Below are positions 1-7,741 of a DNA stretch of 30,053 nucleotides, in pieces. The notes below the pieces were generated by a model that worked only from the letters and a program-made list of their open reading frames with translations, made no database searches and was not told the DNA's origin. How positions within the stretch are numbered: the stretch's first letter is position 1; every line of letters starts with the position of its first letter. Source of the DNA: an uncultured Ellagibacter sp. (GTDB lineage Bacteria; Actinomycetota; Coriobacteriia; Coriobacteriales; Eggerthellaceae); contig NZ_CAKUAL010000019.1 in assembly GCF_934636505.1 (NCBI RefSeq), positions 1 through 30,053 on the forward strand. The letters are read 5' to 3'. The position numbers and the translations under genes are program-made.

Positions 1-278
1 ACGCACATGCTGTGGAAGGTGGAGACCCACATGCCGCGACACCGCGGCCCGATGATGCCCTGAAGGCGCTCGCGCATTTCGGCAGCAGCTTTGTTGGTGA
101 AGGTGATCGCAAGGATTTCCCACGGCGCCACGTCCAAGTCCTCCACGAGATGGGCGATACGGTAAGTGAGGACGCGCGTCTTGCCCGACCCCGCGCCCGC
201 CAGTACCAAAAGAGGGCCTTCCGTGCACTGGACAGCTTCGGCCTGAGGGCCGTTTAACGTGGCGATGTCTACGGGCAT
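1..278 (-). CDS. pcrA: UvrD/PcrA-type ATP-dependent DNA helicase, N-terminal part (cut by window edge)
   Basis: This is the first ~92 residues of a superfamily 1 3'-5' DNA helicase, which unwinds DNA in repair and rolling-circle replication; the rest lies left of the window. The translation begins MPVDIATLNGPQAEAV, where NGPQ..AV is the Q-motif. Walker A follows as AGAGSGKT (about residues 28-35), then motif Ia (AITFTNKAAAEM) and WVSTFHSMC, all in the order typical of UvrD/PcrA. An ATG at 278 is preceded by AGGAG nine bases upstream; another in-frame ATG at 296 lies upstream of that ribosome site and is therefore rejected. The gene is divergent from the CobW-like gene, with a shared ~280-base upstream region. 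PcrA is the likely member in a Gram-positive, but UvrD1-type paralogues cannot be separated on this fragment. Confidence 0.9.
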   Translation of the reverse strand, partial: MPVDIATLNGPQAEAVQCTEGPLLVLAGAGSGKTRVLTYRIAHLVEDLDVAPWEILAITFTNKAAAEMRERLQGIIGPRCRGMWVSTFHSMC

Positions 279-328
279 AAGTATCTTCTCCTGCATACTG
301 CGAACGGGAAATGTATGGATGCGCAACA

Positions 329-358
329 CGGCCGCGCAAGAAGAGCCTCGCGCGGCCG
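329..358. repeat. Perfect 9-bp inverted repeat in the helicase leader
   Basis: The arms CGGCCGCGC (329-337) and GCGCGGCCG (350-358) are perfect complements around a 12-base loop. The structure lies in the intergenic region between the helicase and the CobW-like gene and would fall in the helicase 5' leader if the -10 at 384-389 is used. No T-run follows on either strand, so it does not look like a terminator. Confidence 0.5.
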
Positions 359-383
359 GCATCAGTTCATGTGTCGTCCCCGC

Positions 384-389
384 ATTGTA
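384..389 (-). promoter_or_regulatory. Possible -10 box for the helicase gene
   Basis: On the minus strand this reads TACAAT, five of six consensus bases. It would give a leader of about 100 bases before the helicase start at 278. I see no good -35 at the right spacing, so the call is weak. No convincing plus-strand promoter for the CobW-like gene was found in the same region. Confidence 0.3.
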
Positions 390-557
390 TCGCAGCACGA
401 CGAGCCCGTCCCACTTGCGGCGGGCGCTGCGCGAAAGCCACAGCTTTTGTTCGATTGCACGCAGTTTCGCATAGAGATAGCCGCGCGCAAAGCGCCTTTG
501 GAGTAAAGTAGACGTAAGCAAACTGAAGCAAACGGACCAATTGCAAAGGAGCGTTTC

Positions 558-1688
558 ATGGAAGAAGAGAAGCCGATTAAAATTATCCTGCTCACCGGGT
601 ATCTCGGAGCAGGCAAGACAACGCTGTTGAACCACATCCTCGCGAACGAGGAAGGCATCCGCGCTGCGGTCATCGTAAACGACATCGGCGAAGTGAACGT
701 CGACGCAGCGCTGATCGATTCGAACGGGTTCTCCGAGATGGACGGCGACCTCATTCCGCTCACGAACGGCTGTCTGTGCTGCACGCTTTCCGATGACCTG
801 GCGAACCAGCTAACCGACATCGCAAACGCGGGCAAGTACGACTACATCATCATTGAGGCATCGGGCATCTGCGAGCCGATTCCCATCGCCTACATCATCT
901 CCGACTTCTGCGATCAGACGAAAAACGAGGGACACGCGCCGCTCGATTTGGACAACATCGTGGCCGTTGTGGACTGCGCGCGCATGTACGACGAGTTCAA
1001 CGGCGGGCGCGACCTGTTGGAGGAAGACATCGACGAGGACGACATCGAGAGCCTGCTCATCCAGCAAATCGAGTTCTGCTCGACGCTTATCCTGAACAAG
1101 GCCGACAAGGTAACGCCCGAGCAGATGGACGAGCTGAAGGCAATCGTTCGCAGCCTGCAGAAGGAAGCGGTCATCGTGGAGGCGACGCGCGGTGACGTGC
1201 CGATGAGCGAGCTTCTCGACACGAACCGCTTCGACTTCGAAAAGGCCTACAACTCTGCTGCCTGGGCAGATGCGATGGAGCACCCCGAGGAGCACGACGA
1301 CCCTGAGGTTCTCGAGTACGACATTGAGACCTTCATCTACAAGCGCCGCAAGCCCTTCGACCTCGATAAGCTCAACGAGTACGCGGAGGGGTGGCCCACA
1401 AGCATCATCCGCGCGAAGGGCATCATGTGGGTGACCGAACATCCGGACATGGCATACGTCTTCGAGCAGGCGGGCCGCCAGATGACGATGGACGAGAGCA
1501 GCATGTTCGTCGACGCCGCAACCGAAGATGAGCGCCAGCAAGCGATCACCGAGTACCCCGAGATCATGGAAGACTGGGATCCCGAAGTGGGCGACCGCAT
1601 GAACAAGATTTGCTTCATCGGACGCCACATGGACAAGGAAGCCCTCATCGCCGGCCTCGACTCCTGCCTCGTCGATTGGCATAAGTAA
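558..1688 (+). CDS. CobW-family (G3E) GTP-binding protein, probable metal chaperone
   Basis: The 376-residue protein is a G3E P-loop GTPase of the CobW/YjiA/ZNG1 group. Members use GTP hydrolysis to deliver zinc, cobalt or a related metal to target proteins in the cytosol. Visible motifs are the P-loop GYLGAGKT (14-21), the metal-binding GCLCC (71-75), a switch/Walker B region IIIEASGIC (about 97-105), the guanine-specificity motif NKAD (180-183), and a CobW C-terminal domain from about residue 254 (ETFIYKRRKPFD...GWPTSIIRAKG). An acidic, His-containing stretch (HPEEHDDPE) lies just before the C-terminal domain and could add metal ligands. The ATG is preceded by AAAGGAG at good spacing. The gene stands alone; its neighbours do not reveal the metal or client, and I see no Zur-type operator upstream. 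Confidence 0.88.
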   Translation: MEEEKPIKIILLTGYLGAGKTTLLNHILANEEGIRAAVIVNDIGEVNVDAALIDSNGFSEMDGDLIPLTNGCLCCTLSDDLANQLTDIANAGKYDYIIIEASGICEPIPIAYIISDFCDQTKNEGHAPLDLDNIVAVVDCARMYDEFNGGRDLLEEDIDEDDIESLLIQQIEFCSTLILNKADKVTPEQMDELKAIVRSLQKEAVIVEATRGDVPMSELLDTNRFDFEKAYNSAAWADAMEHPEEHDDPEVLEYDIETFIYKRRKPFDLDKLNEYAEGWPTSIIRAKGIMWVTEHPDMAYVFEQAGRQMTMDESSMFVDAATEDERQQAITEYPEIMEDWDPEVGDRMNKICFIGRHMDKEALIAGLDSCLVDWHK

Positions 1689-1694
1689 GCGAAC

Positions 1695-1730
1695 AAAAAG
1701 GCCGACCCCCTCATCGGGAGTCGACCTTTT
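1695..1730. terminator. Bidirectional terminator between the CobW-like gene and the atp operon
   Basis: The near-palindrome starts AAAAGGCCGACCCCC and ends GGGAGTCGACCTTTT, with a CATCGG-type loop. Read on the minus strand the two mismatches become G-U pairs and the stem is followed by TTTTT, so it fits the end of the atp operon (atpC stops at 1757) best. On the plus strand CTTTTCTTTT follows and it can also end the CobW-like transcript. Confidence 0.75.
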
Positions 1731-1756
1731 CTTTTCAAGTGATGGCTGCGATAAGC

Positions 1757-2188
1757 CTACTTCACAGCACCAACAGCCTTGAGCTGAAGATCGTACCACT
1801 CCAGCTTGGTGCGGTGCGTTTCCAGCAGAGCCGCCGATTGGTCATCGCCCTTGCCCTCGAGCTGAGCGATAACCTCACGAAGCTTCGCCGCTTTAGCGGT
1901 GAGTTCCTCGACGTCGATGCTGTCGACATCCTTGCCCATGCGAGCGAGAACCGACAGGTTGTTGTCGAGCACCTGGGCGAATCCGCCGTACGTCACAAAG
2001 TAGCGCTTATCCTTGCCGGCCTCATCGAGCGTCAGCGTCAACACGCCAGGGCGGTTGGTGCACACGAACATCTCGTGGCCGGCCATAACGCCGAGGTCGC
2101 CCTCACTGCCCGGGATCTGAGCGTACTCGATCTCGCCGTGGAACAACTCGCGGGTCGGAATAGCCACCGTGCAACGGAATTTAGGCAT
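1757..2188 (-). CDS. atpC: F1Fo ATP synthase epsilon subunit
   Basis: Epsilon (143 aa) sits on the central stalk of F1, couples rotation to Fo and can inhibit ATP hydrolysis. The N-terminal beta-sandwich is recognisable (MPKFRCTVAIPTRELFHGEI, IPGSEGDLGVMAGHE), with a short C-terminal helical part rich in Lys, Ala and Leu. Its ATG at 2188 lies inside the end of atpD and the two genes overlap by 8 bases (ATGCCTAA), which implies translational coupling. It is the last gene of the operon and is followed by the terminator at 1695-1730. Length is normal for the family. Confidence 0.95.
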   Translation of the reverse strand: MPKFRCTVAIPTRELFHGEIEYAQIPGSEGDLGVMAGHEMFVCTNRPGVLTLTLDEAGKDKRYFVTYGGFAQVLDNNLSVLARMGKDVDSIDVEELTAKAAKLREVIAQLEGKGDDQSAALLETHRTKLEWYDLQLKAVGAVK

Positions 2189-3638
2189 TGGCTTTTTCCT
2201 TCGACTCGTTGTAAGCAGCGTACACCTCGTCGATGGAGCCCTTCAGGCGGAAGAACTGCTCAGGAATCTCGTCGCACTTGCCGTCGAGGATATCACCGAA
2301 CGAACGGATGGTGTCCTCGAGCTTGACGTACTTGCCGTCGAGGCCGGTGAACTGCTTGGCCACATGGAAGCACTGACCGAAAAACTGCTGCGCCTTACGG
2401 GCACGGTTCACGATCAGCTTCTGCTCTTCGGAAAGCTCGTCCATACCAAGGATGGCGATGATGTCCTGGAGGTCCTTGTAGTTCTGCAGGAGCTCCTGGA
2501 TGCCGACAGCCACGCGGTAGTGCTCCTCGCCGACGATCTGCGGGTCGAGTGCGCGGGAGGTGGACTCCAGCGGGTCGACGGCCGGATAGATGCCGAGCTC
2601 AGCGATGGAACGGGAAAGAACCGTCTTCGCATCGAGGTGCGTGAACGTGGTGGCCGGAGCCGGGTCGGTCAAGTCGTCAGCAGGAACGTAGACGGCCTGC
2701 ACCGAGGTGATGGAACCGGTTGCGGTCGAGGTAATGCGCTCCTGGAGGTCGCCCATCTCGGTAGCCAGCGTCGGCTGATAGCCTACAGCGGAAGGCATGC
2801 GGCCGAGAAGTGCGGACACCTCGGAACCAGCCTGGGTGAAGCGGAAGATGTTGTCCACGAACAGAAGCACGTCCTGGCCCTGATCACGGAAGTACTCGGC
2901 TTCGGTCAGGCCAGCGAGGCCGACGCGCAAACGCGCTCCCGGCGGTTCGTTCATCTGACCGTAAACCAAGCAGGTCTTGTTGATAACGCCGGAGTCGCTC
3001 ATCTCGAGGAACAGGTCGGTACCCTCACGGGTACGCTCGCCTACGCCGGTGAACACGGACGTGCCGCCGTGCTCCTGGGCGAGGTTGTTGATGAGCTCCT
3101 GGATGATAACGGTCTTGCCGACGCCTGCGCCGCCGAACAGGCCGGTCTTGCCGCCCTTGATGAACGGCTCGATGAGGTCGATGGCCTTGATGCCGGTCTC
3201 GAAGATCTCCGTCTTGGTGGACAGCTGATCGTAATCGGGGGCCGGGCGGTGAATCGGCATGTAGCCGGTCACATCGGGCATCGGCTTCTCGTCAACGGGC
3301 TCGCCCATGACGTTCCAGATGCGGCCGAGGGTCTCGTTGCCAACCGGCATCATGATCGGATGACCGGTGTCGAGCACCTCGAGGCCACGAACCAGACCGT
3401 CAGTCGAGCTCATAGCAACGGAGCGGACGAGGTTGCCAGGAAGATGCGTTTCGACTTCGAGAACGACATGCATGTCGCCCGCGAGCGTCTTCGCGTCAAC
3501 CGTAAGAGCGTTGTAGATTCCCGGCATGGATTCCGCGGGGAATTCCACGTCGACAACAGGACCGACGATACGCACAATGCGGCCGGTAGCGCCCTTGCTG
3601 GCCTCGAGCTCCTCTCTTGTAAGCAAATGTTCACTCAT
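2181..3638 (-). CDS. atpD: F1Fo ATP synthase beta subunit (catalytic)
   Basis: Beta (485 aa) carries the catalytic nucleotide sites of F1. Walker A is GGAGVGKT (169-176), the catalytic glutamate lies in GVGERTREG (about residue 201), Walker B is VLLFVDNIFRF, and the DELSEE motif (MDELSEEQKLI) is present near the C-terminus. The start has GGAGG upstream and sits only two bases beyond the atpG stop, so atpG and atpD are effectively contiguous. All key catalytic residues appear intact and length is typical. Confidence 0.97.
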   Translation of the reverse strand: MSEHLLTREELEASKGATGRIVRIVGPVVDVEFPAESMPGIYNALTVDAKTLAGDMHVVLEVETHLPGNLVRSVAMSSTDGLVRGLEVLDTGHPIMMPVGNETLGRIWNVMGEPVDEKPMPDVTGYMPIHRPAPDYDQLSTKTEIFETGIKAIDLIEPFIKGGKTGLFGGAGVGKTVIIQELINNLAQEHGGTSVFTGVGERTREGTDLFLEMSDSGVINKTCLVYGQMNEPPGARLRVGLAGLTEAEYFRDQGQDVLLFVDNIFRFTQAGSEVSALLGRMPSAVGYQPTLATEMGDLQERITSTATGSITSVQAVYVPADDLTDPAPATTFTHLDAKTVLSRSIAELGIYPAVDPLESTSRALDPQIVGEEHYRVAVGIQELLQNYKDLQDIIAILGMDELSEEQKLIVNRARKAQQFFGQCFHVAKQFTGLDGKYVKLEDTIRSFGDILDGKCDEIPEQFFRLKGSIDEVYAAYNESKEKANA

Positions 3639-3640
3639 AT

Positions 3641-4579
3641 TTAATCCTCCAAAGCCGCTGCGCCACCGACGATTTCCGAAATCTCGGTCGTAATGGCGCC
3701 CTGACGGACGCGGTTGTACAGTCTGGTCAACGTTTCGGCCATCTCGGTAGCGTTGTCGGTTGCCGACTTCATAGCCGTACGACGAGCGCCCTGCTCTGCT
3801 GCGGCCGAATCAATCAGCGCGTAGTAGAACGTGTTGCGCAGGTACGCCACCATGAGCTGGTGCATAACGGTTGCAGCATCGGGCTCGAAGTCCACATCGC
3901 CGGGGATCTTCTTCTCCCCATCGCGATAAGGCTCGAGGACATCCTCTTCCTTCGGCTCCAAACCAAGTACCTCGGCGAAGCTCATCATGTTGATCGGCAA
4001 AACCTGCTGCACGACGAGCGTCTGCTCGGCACCGTTCTTGGCATGATTGAACACGAGGGTAACCTCGTCAATCTGCCCGTTCTCGTAGCCGTGGTTGTAG
4101 CCTTCGCCGATGTAGGCCGAAATCTCTGCAGCCTCTTCGTAGGTAGGATCTGCAGACAGATCGCGGAACTCGAAGATCGGCTTGACGCCACGGTAGTTGA
4201 AGTAGCCGATGGCCTTCTTACCGCAAGCGATAACCTCAACCTCGATGCCCTGCTTTTCCTTCGCCTTGATAAGCTTCTCGGCTTCGCGGAGCACGTTGCT
4301 GTTGAAACCGCCTGCAAGCCCACGATCCGACGTGACCACAACGACGACGGCACGCTTCACCTCGTCATGCGTGATCAGCAGAGGCTCGGAATCGAGCGGG
4401 GCGTATTTCGCCGTGCTGATCAGCATGTCGGAGATGCAGTTAGCCCAAGGAAGCGCATTGAACACACGGTCGGTGGCGCGACGGATCTTCGCCGCCGCGA
4501 CCATCTCCATCGTGCGCGTAATCTGCTTCGTCGAGGTGACGGAGTTGATTCGCCTTTCTATGTCGTGAAGGTTGGGCAT
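3641..4579 (-). CDS. atpG: F1Fo ATP synthase gamma subunit
   Basis: Gamma (312 aa) is the rotating central shaft of F1. The N-terminal helix (MPNLHDIERRINSVTSTKQI, then TRTMEMVAAAKIRRA) and the C-terminal helix (ARRTAMKSATDNATEMAETL, ending in NRVRQGAITTEISEIVGGAAAL) are the conserved coiled-coil halves of the shaft. The central Rossmann-like part (VVVTSDRGLAGGFNSN) is also clear. It is slightly longer than the usual ~285-290 residues, with an acidic insertion around LEPKEEDVLEPYRDGEKKIP before the C-terminal helix. Start at 4579 has AAGGTAGG upstream; 12 bases separate it from atpA. Confidence 0.96.
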   Translation of the reverse strand: MPNLHDIERRINSVTSTKQITRTMEMVAAAKIRRATDRVFNALPWANCISDMLISTAKYAPLDSEPLLITHDEVKRAVVVVVTSDRGLAGGFNSNVLREAEKLIKAKEKQGIEVEVIACGKKAIGYFNYRGVKPIFEFRDLSADPTYEEAAEISAYIGEGYNHGYENGQIDEVTLVFNHAKNGAEQTLVVQQVLPINMMSFAEVLGLEPKEEDVLEPYRDGEKKIPGDVDFEPDAATVMHQLMVAYLRNTFYYALIDSAAAEQGARRTAMKSATDNATEMAETLTRLYNRVRQGAITTEISEIVGGAAALED

Positions 4580-4591
4580 ATGATACCTACC

Positions 4592-6163
4592 TTACACCGA
4601 AGGCGAAAACTGGGTCTTGAACGCCTCGATAGCGGCATTCAGCTCGGTCTTGGTCTCGTCGGTGAACTTCTTCTCGGTCTTGACGCTCTCAACGATGGCA
4701 GGCTTAGACGCATGCAGGTACTCGATGAGCTCGCCACGGAAGCGAACGACATCGGCAACCGGGATATCGTCGAGGTAGCCGTTACCGCCAGCATAGATGG
4801 CGATAGCCTGATCGTAGAAGGACATCGGAACGTAACGACCCTGCTTCAGAAGCTCGGTCATGTGAGCGCCGCGGTTCAGCTGATCCTGGGTCGCCTTGTC
4901 GAGGTCGCTGCCGAACTGCGTGAATGCCTGCAGCTCGCGGTAAGCGGCCAAGTCGAGGCGCAGGGTGCCTGCGACGGACTTCATAGCCTTGGTCTGAGCG
5001 GAGCCGCCAACGCGGGAAACCGAGATACCAACGTTGACTGCCGGTCGCTGGCCCTGGAAGAACAGGTCCGTGGACAGGAAGATCTGGCCGTCGGTAATGG
5101 AAATCACGTTGGTCGGAATGTAAGCGGAGACGTCGCCAGCCTGGGTCTCGATGATCGGCAGAGCCGTCATGGAGCCGCAGCCGTACTCGTCGGACATCTT
5201 GACTGCACGCTCGAGCAGGCGAGAATGCAGGTAGAAGATGTCGCCAGGATATGCTTCGCGTCCCGGCGGGCGACGGAGGGTCAGCGACATCTGTCGGTAG
5301 GCCACCGCCTGCTTGGACAAGTCATCGTAGATGATGAGCACATGGCGTCCCGGGTTCTCCGGGCCTGCGGGCTTGCCGTCTTCGCCGTTGTAGACGAAGT
5401 ACTCGCCCATTGCAGCACCGGCCATAGGCGCGATGTACTGCAGCGGAGCGGAATCAGCAGCCGTTGCGGACACGATGATCGTGTACTTCATGGCGTCGTA
5501 ACGCTCGAGGGTCTCCATAACGCCGGCAACCGTGGAAGCCTTCTGACCGATTGCAACATAGATGCAGATCATGTCTTCGTCTTTTTGGTTGATGATGGCG
5601 TCGATGGCGATTGCGGTCTTACCGGTCTGGCGGTCGCCAATGATAAGCTCACGCTGACCACGTCCGATAGGAATCATGGAGTCGATAGCCATGATGCCGG
5701 TCTGCATCGGCTCGTGAACAGGCTTACGGCTGATGACGCCAGGGGCCTTGAACTCGACCGGGCGGGTGCCTTCGGCCTCGATCTCGCCCTTGCCGTCGAT
5801 CGGCATGCCGAGCGGGTTCACGACACGGCCGAGCAGGCCTTTGCCGGACGGAACCTCCATGATGCGGCCCGTGGTGCGGACCTGATCATTTTCCTTGATT
5901 GCGGTGACGTCACCGAGAAGAACGGCGCCGACCTCATCCTCTTCGAGGTTCTGGGCCAAGCCGAACACGGTCTTACCGTTGGATCCGACGAACTCGAGAA
6001 GCTCGCCAGCCATCGCGTTCTTCAGACCGTCAACACGAGCGATGCCGTCGCCGACCTGGATAACAGTACCGACCTCGCGGGAATCAACGCTCACTTCAAG
6101 GGAGGCCAACTGCTTACGCAGCGCTTCGTCAATGGACTGTGCGGTAATTTCAGTCACTAGCAT
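4592..6163 (-). CDS. atpA: F1Fo ATP synthase alpha subunit
   Basis: Alpha (523 aa) forms the non-catalytic nucleotide-binding half of the alpha3beta3 hexamer. The P-loop is GDRQTGKT (176-183). The motifs RELIIGDRQTGKTAIAID and the signature AVNVGISVSRVGGSAQTKAM are near-invariant in the family. The start is uncertain by two codons: the ATG at 6163 is only 3 bases after GGAGG, while a GTG at 6157 (giving MTEITAQSIDEAL) lies 9 bases after it and overlaps the atpH stop as TAGTG. The downstream GTG may be the real start. Length and active-site residues are normal. Confidence 0.96.
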   Translation of the reverse strand: MLVTEITAQSIDEALRKQLASLEVSVDSREVGTVIQVGDGIARVDGLKNAMAGELLEFVGSNGKTVFGLAQNLEEDEVGAVLLGDVTAIKENDQVRTTGRIMEVPSGKGLLGRVVNPLGMPIDGKGEIEAEGTRPVEFKAPGVISRKPVHEPMQTGIMAIDSMIPIGRGQRELIIGDRQTGKTAIAIDAIINQKDEDMICIYVAIGQKASTVAGVMETLERYDAMKYTIIVSATAADSAPLQYIAPMAGAAMGEYFVYNGEDGKPAGPENPGRHVLIIYDDLSKQAVAYRQMSLTLRRPPGREAYPGDIFYLHSRLLERAVKMSDEYGCGSMTALPIIETQAGDVSAYIPTNVISITDGQIFLSTDLFFQGQRPAVNVGISVSRVGGSAQTKAMKSVAGTLRLDLAAYRELQAFTQFGSDLDKATQDQLNRGAHMTELLKQGRYVPMSFYDQAIAIYAGGNGYLDDIPVADVVRFRGELIEYLHASKPAIVESVKTEKKFTDETKTELNAAIEAFKTQFSPSV

Positions 6164-6735
6164 TCACCTCCATCTGTTTTCTTCTTCAGCACGATGCGCG
6201 CATTGTTGAGCTGGCTAACCACGCTCGCGTCAATGCGCTTGTCGCCCGCGCTCATGATGATGCCGCCCAAGATGGACTTGTCGATACGCTCGCGAAGAAC
6301 GACCTTCATGCCCAGCTCGGATTCGGCTTTTTGCTTGATGATGTCGCGCAGATGGTCATCGAGCTCAACAACCGTGGTCACATCGAGGATGCACAGGTTG
6401 AGCTTGGTTTCCACCTGGTTTTCGTAGCTTGCACGGACCTGCGGGAGCAACTTGATCTCACCGCGCTCTGCCATGACGGCCAGAACCTCGGTGAAAGCAG
6501 GGTTGCACTGCGCAAAAGCCGCACGTGCAATCTGGGCCCTCTGTTCGGGCGTGTACGCCGCGTCTTCCAGAGCGCCTGAAAGATCGACATTCGTCCGCAT
6601 CACGGAGACGATCTTCTCCGCCTGTTCGCGCACTTCGAGAACAGCGTCTTGGCCGCCGGAAGTGTTCGCGGCATCGAGGAGTACCGATGCGTACGCGGCG
6701 ATCTTCTCTTTGGTGATGAGGCGGTTATTAGGCAT
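6157..6735 (-). CDS. atpH: F1Fo ATP synthase delta subunit
   Basis: Delta (192 aa) links F1 to the b-subunit stator. It shows the helical N-terminal domain (AYASVLLDAANTSGGQ) and the conserved C-terminal end (LRERIDKSILGGIIMSAGDK, then RIDASVVSQLNNAR) that marks the OSCP/delta family. Its ATG lies within the last codons of atpF (8-base overlap) and its end overlaps the start of atpA. The ribosome site (GAGGCGGG) is weaker than in its neighbours, as expected for a coupled start. Confidence 0.93.
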   Translation of the reverse strand: MPNNRLITKEKIAAYASVLLDAANTSGGQDAVLEVREQAEKIVSVMRTNVDLSGALEDAAYTPEQRAQIARAAFAQCNPAFTEVLAVMAERGEIKLLPQVRASYENQVETKLNLCILDVTTVVELDDHLRDIIKQKAESELGMKVVLRERIDKSILGGIIMSAGDKRIDASVVSQLNNARIVLKKKTDGGEC

Positions 6736-7339
6736 TGAAACTGCCCGCCTCGGTCACGTAATGCTCGATGATCTTGCGGTGCTCATCGTCGTTCAGGTCG
6801 TGGCCGACAAGGCGAGAAGCCACGTCGACGGACAGATCGGCGATAGAACCCTGCAGCTCGGCGACTGCGGCCTTTTTCTCGGCCTCGATCGCACCGCGAG
6901 CCTTTTCGATCATCTGGGCAGACTCAGCCTGGGCCTTGTTGGTGATGTCGGCCTTGACAGCCTCGCCCGTAGCCTTCGCATCCGCGATGATCTTCGCGGA
7001 CTGAGCCTTGGCTTCCTCGAGCTGGCGCTTGTACTCGGCAAGCGTGCGCTCGGCTTCCGCCTGGGCTTCCTCAGACTTCTTAAGGGCTTCCTTGATGGTG
7101 CTCTCGCGCTTCGTGATGATGTTGTCAACCACGGGCCAACCGAACTTGGCCAGCACGATGAGAATGATGATGAAGGCAACGAGCATCGGAATGAACTCAT
7201 TCATATCGGGAATGAGCACCGCGATGCCTTCTTTCTCCTCAGAGGCGAACGCGAGGGTGGGGAAAGCACATGCAAGGCTTGCTGCAGATGCAGCTGCGAC
7301 ACCGGCCTTTGCCAACTTCGTCTTCAGTTTTGCTTTCAC
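6728..7339 (-). CDS. atpF: F1Fo ATP synthase b subunit with an N-terminal signal-like extension
   Basis: Subunit b (203 aa) is the membrane-anchored peripheral stalk. A membrane segment at about residues 47-70 (MLVAFIIILIVLAKFGWPVV) is followed by the long charged coiled coil (EALKKSEEAQAEAERTLAEY and onward). Before this is an extra basic-plus-hydrophobic N-terminus (residues 1-33) that ends in AFAS and looks like a cleavable signal peptide; it includes Cys24 in SLAC, a poor lipobox. The start is GTG with AAGGTGG just upstream. An internal ATG (residue 46) lacks a ribosome site, so the extension is probably translated. Stop overlaps atpH. Confidence 0.92.
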   Translation of the reverse strand: MKAKLKTKLAKAGVAAASAASLACAFPTLAFASEEKEGIAVLIPDMNEFIPMLVAFIIILIVLAKFGWPVVDNIITKRESTIKEALKKSEEAQAEAERTLAEYKRQLEEAKAQSAKIIADAKATGEAVKADITNKAQAESAQMIEKARGAIEAEKKAAVAELQGSIADLSVDVASRLVGHDLNDDEHRKIIEHYVTEAGSFNA

Positions 7340-7387
7340 TCATCCACCTTCTCTCTCAGCGTGTATTTCTAAAACGATACAGCCGAT

Positions 7388-7606
7388 TTAGAAGATGAAG
7401 GTAAGAACGAAGCCGATAAGGGCGAGTGCCTCAGCCAGAGCGCCGAAGATAAGCGCGTTGGTGAAGAGCTTGCCGGCGAGCTCGGGCTGGCGAGCAGAAC
7501 CAACGCACAGGCCATAGCCGCAAAGACCAAGACCAATGCCTGGGCCGATGGTGCCGAGGCCGTAGCCGACAACCTTCAGGGCTGCGATAACGAGAGTAGC
7601 TTCCAC
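7388..7606 (-). CDS. atpE: F1Fo ATP synthase c subunit (rotor ring)
   Basis: Subunit c (72 aa) forms the ion-translocating rotor ring. It is a two-helix hairpin: glycine-rich helix 1 (GLGTIGPGIGLGLCGYG), the polar loop ARQPE (38-42) and helix 2 carrying the ion-binding Glu59 in GALAEALALIG. I chose the GTG at 7606 because AAGGAGG stands four bases upstream; an in-frame TTG at 7642 has no ribosome site and would add an unlikely charged leader. The residues typical of Na+ rings (Gln in helix 1 and Ser/Thr after the Glu) are replaced by Leu and Ala, so proton coupling is predicted. Confidence 0.95.
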   Translation of the reverse strand: MEATLVIAALKVVGYGLGTIGPGIGLGLCGYGLCVGSARQPELAGKLFTNALIFGALAEALALIGFVLTFIF

Positions 7607-7667
7607 TTTTCCTCCTTTTTTCGTTTCTGAGCCTTTTCTCAAAAACTGCTTTACTTATGTCTCTCGG

Positions 7668-7735
7668 CGTTTCTAACGGAAACGTCGTTGAAACCGAATC
7701 GGTGCGCCTTTCGGCGCGATGCGGGCGCGGCCCGC
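7668..7735 (-). other. Three hairpins in the atpB-atpE intergenic region
   Basis: Three perfect inverted repeats sit in this spacer of a tightly packed operon: GCGGGC/GCCCGC (7721-7735), GCGCC/GGCGC (7704-7717) and CGTTTC/GAAACG (7668-7684). None is followed by a T-run on the minus strand, so they are more likely mRNA processing or stability elements than terminators. Their place just before atpE would suit the need for many c subunits per complex; that role is inference. Confidence 0.5.
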
Positions 7736-7741
7736 GCGGTT

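Noticed and set aside
810..1799. A 329-residue minus-strand open frame opposite the CobW-like gene
   Set aside because: The opposite strand carries an intact GTPase with all motifs; the antisense product has no recognisable pattern.
2169..6160. Long plus-strand open frames (491 and 766 residues) opposite atpD, atpG and atpA
   Set aside because: They are antisense to strongly conserved ATP synthase genes, have no family pattern or ribosome site, and result from the high GC at third codon positions.
7607..7642. TTG start for the c subunit 12 codons upstream
   Set aside because: No ribosome site stands before the TTG, while AAGGAGG lies just before the GTG at 7606, which gives the usual c-subunit length.
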